Shown: positions 54,173 to 63,396 of the stretch, in pieces
Layout: every line of letters starts with the position of its first letter
Numbering within the stretch: the stretch's first letter is position 1
NCBI RefSeq assembly: GCF_014268815.2
Contig: NZ_JABWRE020000001.1
Coordinates: forward strand, 4,841,001-4,905,000
DNA from: Pseudomonas urmiensis
GTDB taxonomy: Bacteria; Pseudomonadota; Gammaproteobacteria; Pseudomonadales; Pseudomonadaceae
Length of the DNA: 64,000 bases
Reading direction: 5' to 3'
Translations under genes and position numbers: made by a program
Notes under the pieces: model-generated
What the model was told of the DNA's origin: nothing
Databases searched by the model: none
Seen by the model: the letters and a program-made list of their open reading frames with translations, nothing else

Positions 54173-55465
54173 ATGATCCACAGCGCGCAGCACGCCGCCT
54201 CCTATTACGCCGCCAGCAGCGCCCCGCAGCCTGACTACCCGGCCTTGGAAGGCGAGCACAGCGCAGACGTGTGCATCGTCGGCGGCGGCTACTCGGGCCT
54301 GAACACCGCCATCGAACTGGCCGAGCGCGGCCTCTCGGTGATCCTCCTCGAAGCGCATAAGATCGGCTGGGGCGCCAGCGGTCGCAATGGCGGGCAACTG
54401 ATCCGCGGCGTTGGCCATGGCGTCGAGCAGTTCCTGCCGGTCATCGGCGAGCAAGGCGTGCGCAGCCTGAAACTGATGGGCCTGGAAGCAGTGGACATCG
54501 TGCGCCAGCGGGTCGAACGCCACGCGATCGACTGCGACCTGACCTGGGGCTACTGCGACCTGGCCAACAAGCCGGGCGAGCTGCAAGGTTTCGCCGAAGA
54601 CGCCGAAGAGCTGCGCAGCCTGGGCTATGCCCATGAGCTAAAACTGGTGCCGGCTGAACAGATCCATACCGTGGTGGGTTCCGAACGCTATGTCGGCGGT
54701 CTGATCGACATGGGCTCGGGCCATCTGCATCCGCTCAACCTGGCGTTGGGTGAGGCGGCCGTGGCCAGCCAGTTGGGCGTGAAGCTGCATGAGCAGTCGG
54801 CGGTGACCCGCATCGACTACGGGCCGCAGGTGCAAGTGCACACCGCCAGCGGCCGGGTTCGCGCCAACACCCTGGTGCTGTGCTGCAACGCCTATCACAA
54901 CGATCTGAACCGCGAGCTAGGGGGCAAGGTGTTGCCCGCTGGCAGCTACATCATCGCCACCGAGCCCCTGGGTGAGGAACGCGCGCGCTCGTTGCTGCCG
55001 CAGAATATGGCGGTGTGCGATCAGCGGGTGGCGCTGGACTACTATCGGCTTTCGGCCGACCAGCGTCTGTTGTTTGGCGGCGCTTGCCATTATTCCGGGC
55101 GAGATCCCAAGGACATCGCCGCCTATATGCGGCCAAAGATGCTCAAGGTGTTCCCGCAGCTGACGGATGTGCGAATCGACTTTCAGTGGGGCGGGATGAT
55201 CGGCATCGGCGCCAACCGCCTGCCGCAGATCGGCCGCCTGGCCAGCCAGGCGAATGTCTATTACGCCCAGGCCTACTCCGGGCATGGGCTGAATGCCACG
55301 CACTTGGCTGGGCGCTTGCTGGGTGAGGCGATCAGTGGCCAGCAGAGCGGGCGTTTCGATCTATTTGCGCAGGTGCCGCACGTGACCTTCCCGGGGGGCA
55401 GGCATCTGCGTTCGCCATTGTTGGCGCTGGGGATGCTTTGGCATCGGTTGAAAGAGTTGGTTTGA
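54173..55465 (+). CDS. FAD-dependent oxidoreductase, PuuB-like
   Basis: 430 residues from ATG 54173. FAD motif VCIVGGGYSGLNTAIELAERG near 33-53, IGWGASGRNGGQLIRG, and a C-terminal YAQAYSGHGLNATHLAGRL flavin contact. The closest known type is gamma-glutamylputrescine oxidase; glycine or other secondary amine oxidases are possible. With the PuuC-like dehydrogenase at 60466 and the PuuR-like regulator at 49529 it suggests polyamine breakdown, but the genes are not adjacent. Confidence 0.85.
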   Translation: MIHSAQHAASYYAASSAPQPDYPALEGEHSADVCIVGGGYSGLNTAIELAERGLSVILLEAHKIGWGASGRNGGQLIRGVGHGVEQFLPVIGEQGVRSLKLMGLEAVDIVRQRVERHAIDCDLTWGYCDLANKPGELQGFAEDAEELRSLGYAHELKLVPAEQIHTVVGSERYVGGLIDMGSGHLHPLNLALGEAAVASQLGVKLHEQSAVTRIDYGPQVQVHTASGRVRANTLVLCCNAYHNDLNRELGGKVLPAGSYIIATEPLGEERARSLLPQNMAVCDQRVALDYYRLSADQRLLFGGACHYSGRDPKDIAAYMRPKMLKVFPQLTDVRIDFQWGGMIGIGANRLPQIGRLASQANVYYAQAYSGHGLNATHLAGRLLGEAISGQQSGRFDLFAQVPHVTFPGGRHLRSPLLALGMLWHRLKELV

Positions 55466-55494
55466 TCCTGGGGCTTTGTTGCCAGAGCCATTTT

Positions 55495-55593
55495 TGGGGC
55501 TGCTTTGCAGCCCATCGCAGGCAAGCCAGCTCCTACAGGGACCGCGCCAGCCTGTAGGAGCTGGCTTGCCTGCGATGGGCCGCAAAGCGGCCC
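55495..55593. repeat. REP-like inverted pair of a second subtype
   Basis: GCAGGCAAGCCAGCTCCTAC core differs from the other REPs (GCGGGCAAGCCCGCTCCCAC). The pair faces each other with extended arms GGGCTGCTTTGCAGCCC / GGGCCGCAAAGCGGCCC. Confidence 0.85.
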
Positions 55594-55611
55594 AAGAATC
55601 CCAACCGTTAA

Positions 55612-55842
55612 TCAATCCTTCCAGAACGGCTTGCGCCCTTCAGTGCGCGCCTGCTCCCAGGTCAACCCAACATCGCGCAGCTGCGCCTGATCAAGCTGCA
55701 ACAGCGCCTTGCGGGTATTCCAGCGATGCAGCATCAAGCCCAGTCGCCCAAGCCCAGCCGGGGCACTGTAGACCCGCTGCTGCTGCCCCCCTTCAAGCTC
55801 TTTGCCCAACAGTTGCAAGCGCACATCGCTCAAGCCACCCAT
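55612..55842 (-). CDS. DUF1127-type small protein
   Basis: 76 residues ending LMLHRWNTRKALLQLDQAQLRDVGLTWEQARTEGRKPFWKD, the DUF1127 pattern. GGAGG precedes the ATG. Such proteins in other bacteria bind RNA or modulate phosphate and stress responses; nothing shows the role here. Divergent to the MocR-type regulator. Confidence 0.88.
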   Translation of the reverse strand: MGGLSDVRLQLLGKELEGGQQQRVYSAPAGLGRLGLMLHRWNTRKALLQLDQAQLRDVGLTWEQARTEGRKPFWKD

Positions 55843-55903
55843 CGCTGCTTCCTCCCGATCAGCTCATACCGTGCAGAAAGCATGCGCGTGCGCAAGCATG
55901 ACA

Positions 55904-55969
55904 ATACAGACCCAATACAGGCTTATTATTCCCATACAGAATTAGCTGAATAACCGCTGAATGCTGTAT
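55904..55969. promoter_or_regulatory. ATACAG repeat array, candidate MocR operator
   Basis: ATACAG occurs at 55904, 55915 and 55934, and inverted (CTGTAT) at 55964, in the gap before the MocR gene. MocR/GabR regulators bind repeated short sites. The first two are 11 bp apart (one helical turn). Confidence 0.45.
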
Positions 55970-56020
55970 TTTTCAGCGATCTGTACTGGTCGTTCAGAAT
56001 CCTGAGCGCAGGAGTATGCC

Positions 56021-57451
56021 GTGACCCTTTACCTGAACCTCGCCGAGCTACTTGGCGCCCGTATCGAGCAGGGCCTGTACCGTCCTGGCCAACGCTTGCC
56101 ATCGGTACGCTCGTTGAGCCTGGAACACGGCGTGAGCCTGAGCACCGTACAGCAGGCCTATCGCATGCTCGAAGACAACGGCCTGGTCGCGCCACGGCCC
56201 AAATCTGGCTATTTCGTCACTGACCACCGCAGCCTCCCTGCCCTGCCCGCCATCAGCCGGCCGGCGCAGCGGCCTGTGGATATCTCGCAGTGGGAACAGG
56301 TACTGGAGCTGGTACGCAGCACCCCGCAAGCAGACGTGATCCAGCTCGGCCGTGGCATGCCCGACGTCAACAGCCCGACCCTCAAGCCGCTGCTGCGCAG
56401 CCTTGCGCAGATCAGCCGGCGGCAGGACATGCCCGGCCTGTATTACGACAACATCCACGGCAATCTCGCCCTGCGCGAGCAGATCGCCCGGCTGATGCTC
56501 GATTCCGGCTGCCGGGTGAGCCCTGCCGATCTGGTGGTGACCACCGGTTGCCACGAGGCGTTGTCGACCAGCATCCGCGCGGTCTGCGAGACCGGCGATA
56601 TCGTCGCGGTGGACTCGCCCAGCTTTCACGGCGCCATGCAGACGCTCAAGGGCCTGGGCATGAAGGCGTTGGAGATCCCCACCGACCCGATCACCGGGAT
56701 CAGCCTGGAGGCGCTGGAACTGGCCCTGGAACAGTGGCCGATCAAGCTCATCCAGATCACGCCCAGCTGTAACAACCCAATGGGCTACATCATGCCCGAA
56801 GCGCGCAAGAAGGCCTTGCTGACCCTGGCCCAGCGCTATGATGTGGCAATCCTCGAAGACGATGTGTATGGCGACCTGGCCTACACCTACCCGCGCCCAC
56901 GCACGGTCAAGTCGTTCGATGAAGATGGCCGGGTGCTGCTGTGCAGCTCCTTCTCCAAGACCTTGGCGCCAGGCCTGCGCATCGGCTGGGTCGCGCCCGG
57001 GCGCTACCTGGAGCGGGTGCTGCACATGAAGTACATCAGCACCGGCAGCACCTCAGCCCAGCCACAGCTGGCCATCGCCGACTTCATCGAGGCGGGCCAC
57101 TATCACCCGCATGTGCGGCGCATGCGCAGCCAGTACCAGCGCGGCCGCGAGCAGATGATCGATTGGGTTACCCGCTACTTCCCGCCTGGCACCCGCGCCA
57201 GCCGGCCGCAGGGCGGCTTCATGCTGTGGGTCGAATTGCCGGAAAGTTTCGATACGCTGCGGCTGAACCGCGCTTTACTGGAGCAAGGGGTGCAGATAGC
57301 AGTGGGCAGTATCTTCTCGGCCTCAGGCAAGTACCGGCACTGCCTGCGGATGAATTACGCCGCGCGGCCCACCCCGCAAATCGAGGCAGCGGTGCGCAAG
57401 GTGGGTGAAACCGCCCTTCGTCTACTGGTCGAAGAACACAGCCCAGCGTAA
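56021..57451 (+). CDS. MocR-type regulator (GntR HTH fused to aminotransferase fold)
   Basis: 476 residues starting with GTG 56021 (GCAGGAGTATGCC upstream). Residues 1-75 are a GntR wHTH (LGARIEQGLYRPGQRLPSVRSLSLEHGVSLSTVQQAYRMLEDNGL). Residues 110-470 are a fold-type I aminotransferase with the PLP lysine in SSFSKTLAPGLRIGW. MocR proteins use PLP and amines or amino acids as signals. Probable target: its neighbours, or a distant amine gene. Length and order are typical. Confidence 0.92.
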   Translation: MTLYLNLAELLGARIEQGLYRPGQRLPSVRSLSLEHGVSLSTVQQAYRMLEDNGLVAPRPKSGYFVTDHRSLPALPAISRPAQRPVDISQWEQVLELVRSTPQADVIQLGRGMPDVNSPTLKPLLRSLAQISRRQDMPGLYYDNIHGNLALREQIARLMLDSGCRVSPADLVVTTGCHEALSTSIRAVCETGDIVAVDSPSFHGAMQTLKGLGMKALEIPTDPITGISLEALELALEQWPIKLIQITPSCNNPMGYIMPEARKKALLTLAQRYDVAILEDDVYGDLAYTYPRPRTVKSFDEDGRVLLCSSFSKTLAPGLRIGWVAPGRYLERVLHMKYISTGSTSAQPQLAIADFIEAGHYHPHVRRMRSQYQRGREQMIDWVTRYFPPGTRASRPQGGFMLWVELPESFDTLRLNRALLEQGVQIAVGSIFSASGKYRHCLRMNYAARPTPQIEAAVRKVGETALRLLVEEHSPA

Positions 57452-57512
57452 CTTTGCGCCGCCCTCCATGGTCCATAGCTCATAGGCCTTTGCTGTACAG
57501 GACGACCCTTAC

Positions 57513-59069
57513 TTGAGACTCCAGCGAGCTCTGCCTCTCTTGCTGGCGCTAACGCTCGGCCTTGCCGGGTGCGCCAGCGTCGGAACCCCGCGTGAAGTCA
57601 GCCAGGCGCTGCCGGCCAACGACTCGGCCTTCGGCCGCTCGGTGCTGCGCCAGGCGGCGCCTTATGAAGGCCGCTCGGGTTTTCGCCTGCTGCCCAACAG
57701 CAACGAGGCCTTCCGCGCGCGGGCCGAGCTGATTCGCAACGCCCAGGCCAGCATCGACCTGCAGTACTACATCGTCCATGACGGCCTGAGCACGCGGGCG
57801 CTGGTCCACGAACTGCTGCGTGCCGCCGACCGCGGCGTGCGCGTGCGCATCCTGCTCGACGACACCACCAGCGACGGCCTCGATACCCTGATGGGCACCC
57901 TCGCCGCCCACCCGAACATCCATATCCGCGTATTCAACCCACTGCACCTGGGGCGCAGTACCGGCGTCACCCGCGCCATGGGCCGGCTGTTCAACCTGTC
58001 GCGCCAGCACCGACGCATGCACAACAAGCTGTTCCTGGTCGACAACAGCATGGCCATCGTCGGCGGGCGCAACCTGGGCGATGAGTATTTCGACGCCGAG
58101 CCCAATCTCAATTTCACCGACATCGACCTGCTCGGCGTCGGCCCAGTGGCCGAGCAGCTTGGGCACAGTTTCGACCAATACTGGAACAGCGCCCTGAGCC
58201 GGCCTATCGGCGATTTTCTCTGGCGCGAGCCGGATGCCGACGACCTGCGCGCCAGCCGCCATCGCCTGGAAGTGTCCTTGGCCGAAGCGCGGATCAAGCG
58301 CAAGGCGCTGTATGACCGACTGATGGCCTACCAGTCCCAGCCGCGCCTGGATGTCTGGCGCAATGAGCTGATCTGGGCGCACAGCCAGGCCCTGTGGGAT
58401 GCGCCGAGCAAGGTCCTGGCCCAGGACGAGCCCGATCCGCAGCTGCTGATGAGCCAGCAACTGGCGCCGGACCTGAACAATGTCGATCACGAGCTGATTC
58501 TGGTGTCGGCATATTTCGTTCCCGGTGAGGATGGATTGCTGTACCTGACCAGCCATGCCGACGCGGGCATTTCAGTCAAATTGCTGACCAACTCGCTGGA
58601 AGCCACTGACGTGCCGGCCGTGCATGGCGGCTATGCGCCCTACCGCCGCGCCTTGCTGGAGCATGGTGTGCAGCTGTATGAGCTGCGCCGCCAGCCGGGC
58701 GATCCCAGTGCCAGTCGTGGCATCAACTTCCATGGCAGTTCGGATTCCAGCCTGCACAGCAAGGCGATCGTGTTCGATCGGCGCAAGACCTTTATCGGCT
58801 CGTTCAACTTCGACCCGCGGTCAGTGCTGTGGAATACCGAGGTCGGGGTGTTGGTCGACAGCCCGGAGCTGGCCGAGTACACCCGCGACCTGGCGGTGCA
58901 GGGCATGGCACCAGCGCTCAGTTACCAGCCGACGCTGGTGGCTGGCAAGTTGGTGTGGGTAACCGAGGACAATGGCAAACGGCACATGCTCACCACTGAG
59001 CCGGGCGGCATGTGGCGCAGGTTCAATGCCTGGATCAGCAAAGCCGTGGGGCTGGAGAAAATGCTCTAG
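57513..59069 (+). CDS. Phospholipase D-family lipoprotein (cardiolipin synthase-like)
   Basis: 518 residues starting with TTG 57513. The N-terminus is a lipoprotein signal with lipobox LAGC (C20). The two HKD motifs are present: H170 in HNKLFLVDNSMAIVGGRN and H415 in HSKAIVFDRRKTFIGSFNF. This places it with the PLDc_2 class (cardiolipin synthase C-like) that transfers phosphatidyl groups, here anchored outside the inner membrane. The substrate is unproven. A REP pair follows. Confidence 0.88.
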   Translation: MRLQRALPLLLALTLGLAGCASVGTPREVSQALPANDSAFGRSVLRQAAPYEGRSGFRLLPNSNEAFRARAELIRNAQASIDLQYYIVHDGLSTRALVHELLRAADRGVRVRILLDDTTSDGLDTLMGTLAAHPNIHIRVFNPLHLGRSTGVTRAMGRLFNLSRQHRRMHNKLFLVDNSMAIVGGRNLGDEYFDAEPNLNFTDIDLLGVGPVAEQLGHSFDQYWNSALSRPIGDFLWREPDADDLRASRHRLEVSLAEARIKRKALYDRLMAYQSQPRLDVWRNELIWAHSQALWDAPSKVLAQDEPDPQLLMSQQLAPDLNNVDHELILVSAYFVPGEDGLLYLTSHADAGISVKLLTNSLEATDVPAVHGGYAPYRRALLEHGVQLYELRRQPGDPSASRGINFHGSSDSSLHSKAIVFDRRKTFIGSFNFDPRSVLWNTEVGVLVDSPELAEYTRDLAVQGMAPALSYQPTLVAGKLVWVTEDNGKRHMLTTEPGGMWRRFNAWISKAVGLEKML

Positions 59070-59070
59070 G

Positions 59071-59155
59071 GCCAATCGCGGGGCAAGCCCGCTGCCACGC
59101 TTGCCAGTACCTAAACATTTGGCGTGGGAGCGGGCTTGCCCCGCGATAGCATCGG
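59071..59155. repeat. REP inverted pair
   Basis: CAATCGCGGGGCAAGCCCGC...CACGC facing GCGTGGGAGCGGGCTTGCCC, between convergent genes. Confidence 0.9.
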
Positions 59156-59156
59156 C

Positions 59157-60296
59157 TCAGACCGACGCCGGCTCAAAGGCGCCCCGCCGCCGCGTCAATA
59201 GCACCAACCCAGCAGCCCCGACCGCCATCAACAGCGGCAACGCATGGCCACTGATCCACTGGCTCCCCGCCCCCGCCAACAGCGGCCCGAGCAAGCAACC
59301 GATGCCCCATAGCTGCGCCACATGCGCATTGGCCCGCACCAGCGCATCATCTCGATAACGCTCGCCGATCAAAATCAGCGATAGCGTAAACAAGCCCCCG
59401 GCACTGGCGCCGAACAGCACCCACACCGGCCAGATCAGCGCAGTATCCAGCAGCAGCGGAATCGCCAGGCTGGAGACCAGCAAGGTCAGCGCACAACCAC
59501 TGAACAGCGTCTGTCGCGACATCTTGTCGGCCAAGGCGCCGATCGGCAGCTGCAACACCGCATCCCCCACCACCACGGTGCTGACCATGAACAGCGCCAC
59601 TTCCGCCGTGAACCCCTGTTGCAGGCAGTACACCGGCAGCAAGGTCAGGATCATCGCCTCGAAGGCGGCGAACAGAGCAATGGCCCAGGCGATCACCGGC
59701 AGGCGTCGGCAGAAGGCGAACAGGTCCCTGAAGGTGACGCTGTAGGCTTCGGTGGTCGGCGCGCCGCCACGCCCCAATAGCACCAGCGGCGCCACGATCA
59801 ACAGGGCGGTCGCCGCCCAGAAACCGAAGTCATCATCCGAACCCAGAAAGCCCAGTACCAGCGGCCCGGCCAGCTGGCTCAAGGCGTAGCTGCTGCCATA
59901 CAGCGCTACCAGCCGGCCACGCCACTGCTCGACGACCAACTGATTGATCCAGCTTTCACCGAGGATGAACACCACGGTCAGCGACATGCCGATCAGCAAG
60001 CGCAGGGCCAGCCACAGTGGATAGCTTGGCAACAGCGCTAGCAGCCCGATCGACAGCGCCCCGCCCCACAGGCACAGGCGCATGGCCGCAGGCACCCCGA
60101 CCCAACCGGCCAGGCGGCTGGCCAGGCTGGCACCGAGCAGCACACCAATAGCGGGCATCGCCGCCATCACGCCGATGGCAAACCCGCCGTAGCCCCAGCC
60201 TTCCAGGCGCAGGGACACCAGCGGCATGCTCACGCCGAGCGCAAGCCCGACGCTGAGCACCGACGCCAGTACGGCAAAGTAGGTTCCCCAACGCAT
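59157..60296 (-). CDS. MFS transporter (YcaD-like)
   Basis: 379 residues, 12 membrane helices in two halves. Conserved MFS loops: RGRLVALYGSSYALSQLAGPLVLGFLG and GALADKMSRQTLFSGC. The YcaD family carries amino acid or drug-like molecules with unclear specificity. The gene begins at ATG 60296 and is upstream of the REP pair separating it from the dehydrogenase. Confidence 0.85.
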   Translation of the reverse strand: MRWGTYFAVLASVLSVGLALGVSMPLVSLRLEGWGYGGFAIGVMAAMPAIGVLLGASLASRLAGWVGVPAAMRLCLWGGALSIGLLALLPSYPLWLALRLLIGMSLTVVFILGESWINQLVVEQWRGRLVALYGSSYALSQLAGPLVLGFLGSDDDFGFWAATALLIVAPLVLLGRGGAPTTEAYSVTFRDLFAFCRRLPVIAWAIALFAAFEAMILTLLPVYCLQQGFTAEVALFMVSTVVVGDAVLQLPIGALADKMSRQTLFSGCALTLLVSSLAIPLLLDTALIWPVWVLFGASAGGLFTLSLILIGERYRDDALVRANAHVAQLWGIGCLLGPLLAGAGSQWISGHALPLLMAVGAAGLVLLTRRRGAFEPASV

Positions 60297-60378
60297 GACA
60301 GCCTCCTAGGCAAAATTTGTGAATCGCAGAGACGACACAGCCGGGACGGCATAGCGCCGGCCCGGCTGGTTCAGGATC

Positions 60379-60454
60379 GATCGCGGGGCAAACCCGCTAC
60401 CACGTCAACCCGGGCATTACGCTGGCTGCGTGGGAGCGGGCTGGCCCCGCGATG
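60379..60454. repeat. REP inverted pair, slightly degenerate
   Basis: ATCGCGGGGCAAACCCGCTA facing GTGGGAGCGGGCTGGCCCCG; single-base changes in both cores. Confidence 0.8.
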
Positions 60455-60465
60455 TCTACCTGGGA

Positions 60466-61959
60466 TTACAGCTTGATCCAGGTCGCCTTCAGCTCGGTGT
60501 ACTTCTCCAGCGCATGCAGCGACTTGTCACGGCCGTTGCCCGACTGCTTGAAGCCGCCGAACGGTGCGGTCATGTCGCCGCCGTCGTACTGGTTGACCCA
60601 GACGCTACCGGCGCGCACGGCACGGGCAGTTTTGTGCGCCTTGGAGATGTCGGCAGTCCAGATACCTGCGGCCAGGCCGTACGGCGTGTCGTTGGCGATG
60701 GCCACGGCTTCTTCGGCGGTGTCGAAGGTAATCACCGACAGCACTGGGCCAAAGATCTCTTCCTGGGCGATCTTCATGGCATTGGTCACGCCGTCGAAGA
60801 TGGTCGGCTCGACGTAGGTGCCGCCAGTCTCTTCGAGGATGCGCTTGCCACCGGCCAGCAGCTTGGCGCCGTCCTGATGACCTGCGTCGATGTACGACAG
60901 CACGGTGTTCATCTGCTGGGTATCGACCAGCGCACCCACGGTGGTCGCCGGATCCAGTGGGTTGCCTGGCTTCCAGGCTTTCAGCGCCTCGACTACCAGC
61001 GGCAGGAACTTGTCTTTGATCGAGCGCTCGACCAGCAGGCGCGAACCTGCGGTGCAGACTTCGCCCTGGTTGAAGGCGATGGCGCTGGCAGCGGCTTCGG
61101 CAGCGGCCTGCAGGTCAGGCGCGTCGGCGAAGACGATGTTCGGGCTCTTGCCGCCAGCTTCCAGCCAGATGCGCTTCATGTTCGATTCGCCAGCGTAGAT
61201 CATCAGTTGCTTGGCGATCTTGGTCGAACCGGTGAATACCAGGGTGTCGACATCCATATGCTGGGCCAGGGCCTTGCCGACGGTGTGGCCGTAGCCTGGC
61301 AGCACGTTGAGCACGCCAGCCGGGATGCCGGCTTCGATCGCCAGTTGGGCGATACGGATGGCGGTCAGTGGCGATTTTTCGGACGGCTTGAGCACCACCG
61401 AGTTACCGGTGGCCAAGGCTGGGCCGAGTTTCCAGCAGGCCATCAGCAGCGGGAAGTTCCACGGCACGATGGCGCCAACCACACCCACGGGCTCGCGGGT
61501 CACCAGGCCGAGCTGGTCGTGCGGAGTCGGCGCGACCTCGTCGTAGACCTTGTCGATGGCTTCGGCATTCCAGTGCAGGGCTTGCGCCGCGCCTGGTACG
61601 TCGATGCTTGAGGAGTCGCCAATCGGCTTGCCCATGTCCAGGGTTTCCAGCAGCGCCAGCTCTTCTACGTTCTTACGCAGCAGCTCGGCGAAGCGGATCA
61701 GTTTGGCTTTACGCTTGGCCGGAGCCAGGCGCGACCAAACGCCGGAATCAAAGGTGGCGCGGGCGTTTTCCACAGCGCGGTTGGCGTCGGCCAGGTCGCA
61801 GCTGGCGACCTTGGCTAGGAAGCGTCCGTCCACCGGGCTCAGGCAGTCGAAGGTTTCAGCGGATGCGGCGTCGGTGTACTCACCGTTGATGAAGGCGCGG
61901 CCTTCGATCTTCAATTGCTGGGCACGCTGTTCCCAGTCCGCACGAGTCAGGGTGGTCAT
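60466..61959 (-). CDS. Aldehyde dehydrogenase, PuuC-like
   Basis: 497 residues with catalytic C302 (NQGEVCTAGSR) and E267 (WLEAGGKSPN), and the NAD-binding GSTKIAKQ. Best matched to gamma-glutamyl-gamma-aminobutyraldehyde dehydrogenase, which follows the PuuB oxidase in putrescine breakdown. Other amino-aldehydes are possible. AGGAGGAG precedes the ATG. Divergent from the small cupin gene at 62156. Confidence 0.9.
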   Translation of the reverse strand: MTTLTRADWEQRAQQLKIEGRAFINGEYTDAASAETFDCLSPVDGRFLAKVASCDLADANRAVENARATFDSGVWSRLAPAKRKAKLIRFAELLRKNVEELALLETLDMGKPIGDSSSIDVPGAAQALHWNAEAIDKVYDEVAPTPHDQLGLVTREPVGVVGAIVPWNFPLLMACWKLGPALATGNSVVLKPSEKSPLTAIRIAQLAIEAGIPAGVLNVLPGYGHTVGKALAQHMDVDTLVFTGSTKIAKQLMIYAGESNMKRIWLEAGGKSPNIVFADAPDLQAAAEAAASAIAFNQGEVCTAGSRLLVERSIKDKFLPLVVEALKAWKPGNPLDPATTVGALVDTQQMNTVLSYIDAGHQDGAKLLAGGKRILEETGGTYVEPTIFDGVTNAMKIAQEEIFGPVLSVITFDTAEEAVAIANDTPYGLAAGIWTADISKAHKTARAVRAGSVWVNQYDGGDMTAPFGGFKQSGNGRDKSLHALEKYTELKATWIKL

Positions 61960-62155
61960 ACGAAACTCCTCCTCTTGTTAAGGTGCAACGCCGCACTGGA
62001 GACTCACGGGCGCTGTCAGAAATTCTGGCCGGGCGACAAGCGCACACTGGCACCCGTCACCCTAAACCAGCCAGTGTAAACTATCAATATATTTGACACG
62101 GAAGGCTCAAAAGCCTACTGATGTGCATTTTATTAAACAACAAGAGGGGAGAACC

Positions 62156-62515
62156 ATGACTATCACCGGCATTATCGACTTCGCCCAAGTGCTGACCGAG
62201 GCAGAACGCTATCGCCCGGCGGCGGAGAAAATCCTCAAGGGTGAGCCAGACCAGGCTGTCTACAACCACTACTCCAGCCCCTGCGGCCAGTTCGCCGCGG
62301 GCGTGTGGGAAGGCGAGGTCGGTCAGTGGACCGTCAACTACACCGAACATGAGTACTGCGAGATCGTGCAGGGCGTTTCGGTGCTGCGTGATGAGGCCGG
62401 GGGCGCCAAGACCCTGCGTGCCGGTGATCGGTTCGTTATCCCGGCTGGCTTCAAAGGCACCTGGGAAGTGCTGGAGCCGTGCCGCAAGATCTACGTGATG
62501 TTCGAGCAGAAATAA
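62156..62515 (+). CDS. Small cupin-domain protein
   Basis: 119 residues of one cupin fold: GEVGQWTVNYTEHEYCEIVQGVSVLRDEAGGAKTLRAGDRFVIPAGFKGTWEVLEP. GAGGGGAGAACC is a strong ribosome site, and the in-frame upstream ATG is dropped. It is DUF861-like; its role beside the PuuC-like dehydrogenase (divergent) could be in amine metabolism, but no active site is certain. Confidence 0.82.
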   Translation: MTITGIIDFAQVLTEAERYRPAAEKILKGEPDQAVYNHYSSPCGQFAAGVWEGEVGQWTVNYTEHEYCEIVQGVSVLRDEAGGAKTLRAGDRFVIPAGFKGTWEVLEPCRKIYVMFEQK

Positions 62516-62539
62516 CAGCCGAGCTCGCTATCACGATCG

Positions 62540-62567
62540 GCGTGGGAGCGGGCTTGCCCCGCGATGA
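62540..62567. repeat. Single REP element
   Basis: GGCGTGGGAGCGGGCTTGCC followed by CCGCGATG, 25 bp after the cupin stop. Confidence 0.85.
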
Positions 62568-62580
62568 ATTTCCCAGGCAT

Positions 62581-62616
62581 AAAAAAACCCGCTTCCGTGA
62601 GGAGGCGGGTTTTTTC
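62581..62616. terminator. Bidirectional terminator before rpmG
   Basis: CCCGCTTCC/GGAGGCGGG stem with A7 on the left and T6 on the right, between the cupin gene and the convergent ribosomal operon. Confidence 0.92.
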
Positions 62617-62630
62617 AGGTTGCCGATCAA

Positions 62631-62786
62631 TTACTTGATCTTGGCTTCCTTGTAGGTCACGTGCTTACGGACGACCGGATCGTATTTCTTGATCTCGATC
62701 TTGTCCGGGGTGGTGCGCTTGTTCTTGTCGGTGGTGTAGAAGTGGCCAGTGCCAGCACTCGATACCAGACGGATCAATTCACGCAT
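62631..62786 (-). CDS. rpmG: Ribosomal protein L33
   Basis: 51 residues ([20 protein letters not shown]...[18 protein letters not shown]), the usual L33 length. It is the second gene of the rpmB-rpmG operon, 11 bp after the L28 stop. No zinc CxxC pairs, so it is the cysteine-free type. Ends at the strong terminator. Confidence 0.97.
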   Translation of the reverse strand: MRELIRLVSSAGTGHFYTTDKNKRTTPDKIEIKKYDPVVRKHVTYKEAKIK

Positions 62787-62797
62787 GATGCTCTCCC

Positions 62798-63034
62798 TTA
62801 AACCTTGGCGCCGGCACGGCGGATGTCAACCAGAACGGCATCGATGCCGCGCTTGTCGATGATACGCATGCCCTTGGCGGAAACGCGCAGACGCACGAAA
62901 CGCTTCTCGGATTCAACCCAGAAACGGTGGTGCTGCAGGTTTGGCAGGAAACGACGACGGGTTTTGTTGTTTGCGTGGGAAATGTTATTCCCAGTTACCG
63001 GACCCTTACCGGTAACTTGACAGACTCTCGACAT
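62798..63034 (-). CDS. rpmB: Ribosomal protein L28
   Basis: 78 residues ([39 protein letters not shown]), the canonical L28 start and length. Heads the rpmB-rpmG operon. The 362 bp upstream (63035-63396) hold its promoter region and no visible gene. Confidence 0.97.
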   Translation of the reverse strand: MSRVCQVTGKGPVTGNNISHANNKTRRRFLPNLQHHRFWVESEKRFVRLRVSAKGMRIIDKRGIDAVLVDIRRAGAKV

Positions 63035-63396
63035 GCCTCAGCCCTCTAAAACCACATGCCCAACCCGGCATGGGTTGGCCGCTTAATCTCTCAGTCTATG
63101 GCGCCAGGCGCCGTGTTTCCGGGGGTCTTATCGACCGTATCCGCTTTCGCGACAGAGCGAGCCCCTAGAAAAGAGCGCTGCTTTATACCAGAAAGACTCG
63201 GCTGCAACAACAGAAGATGCGTTTCTGCAGTCGGCCAAGTGAGTGCGGCCAGCATAGCGACAAGGCCGGCGGGCTGTCGACCGCTCGTCGCAGGGTTTGT
63301 AAAAAAGGGTGTGGCCATTTACCAACGCTCGCACTAGGGTAGAACGTTTCCAGACTGCACTGGCAGATGGGCCACTGATCTCGCCAAGGAGCTTCG

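Noticed and set aside
63091..63318. Minus-strand small frames upstream of rpmB
   Set aside because: No ribosome site and no family match; probably chance frames in a promoter region.
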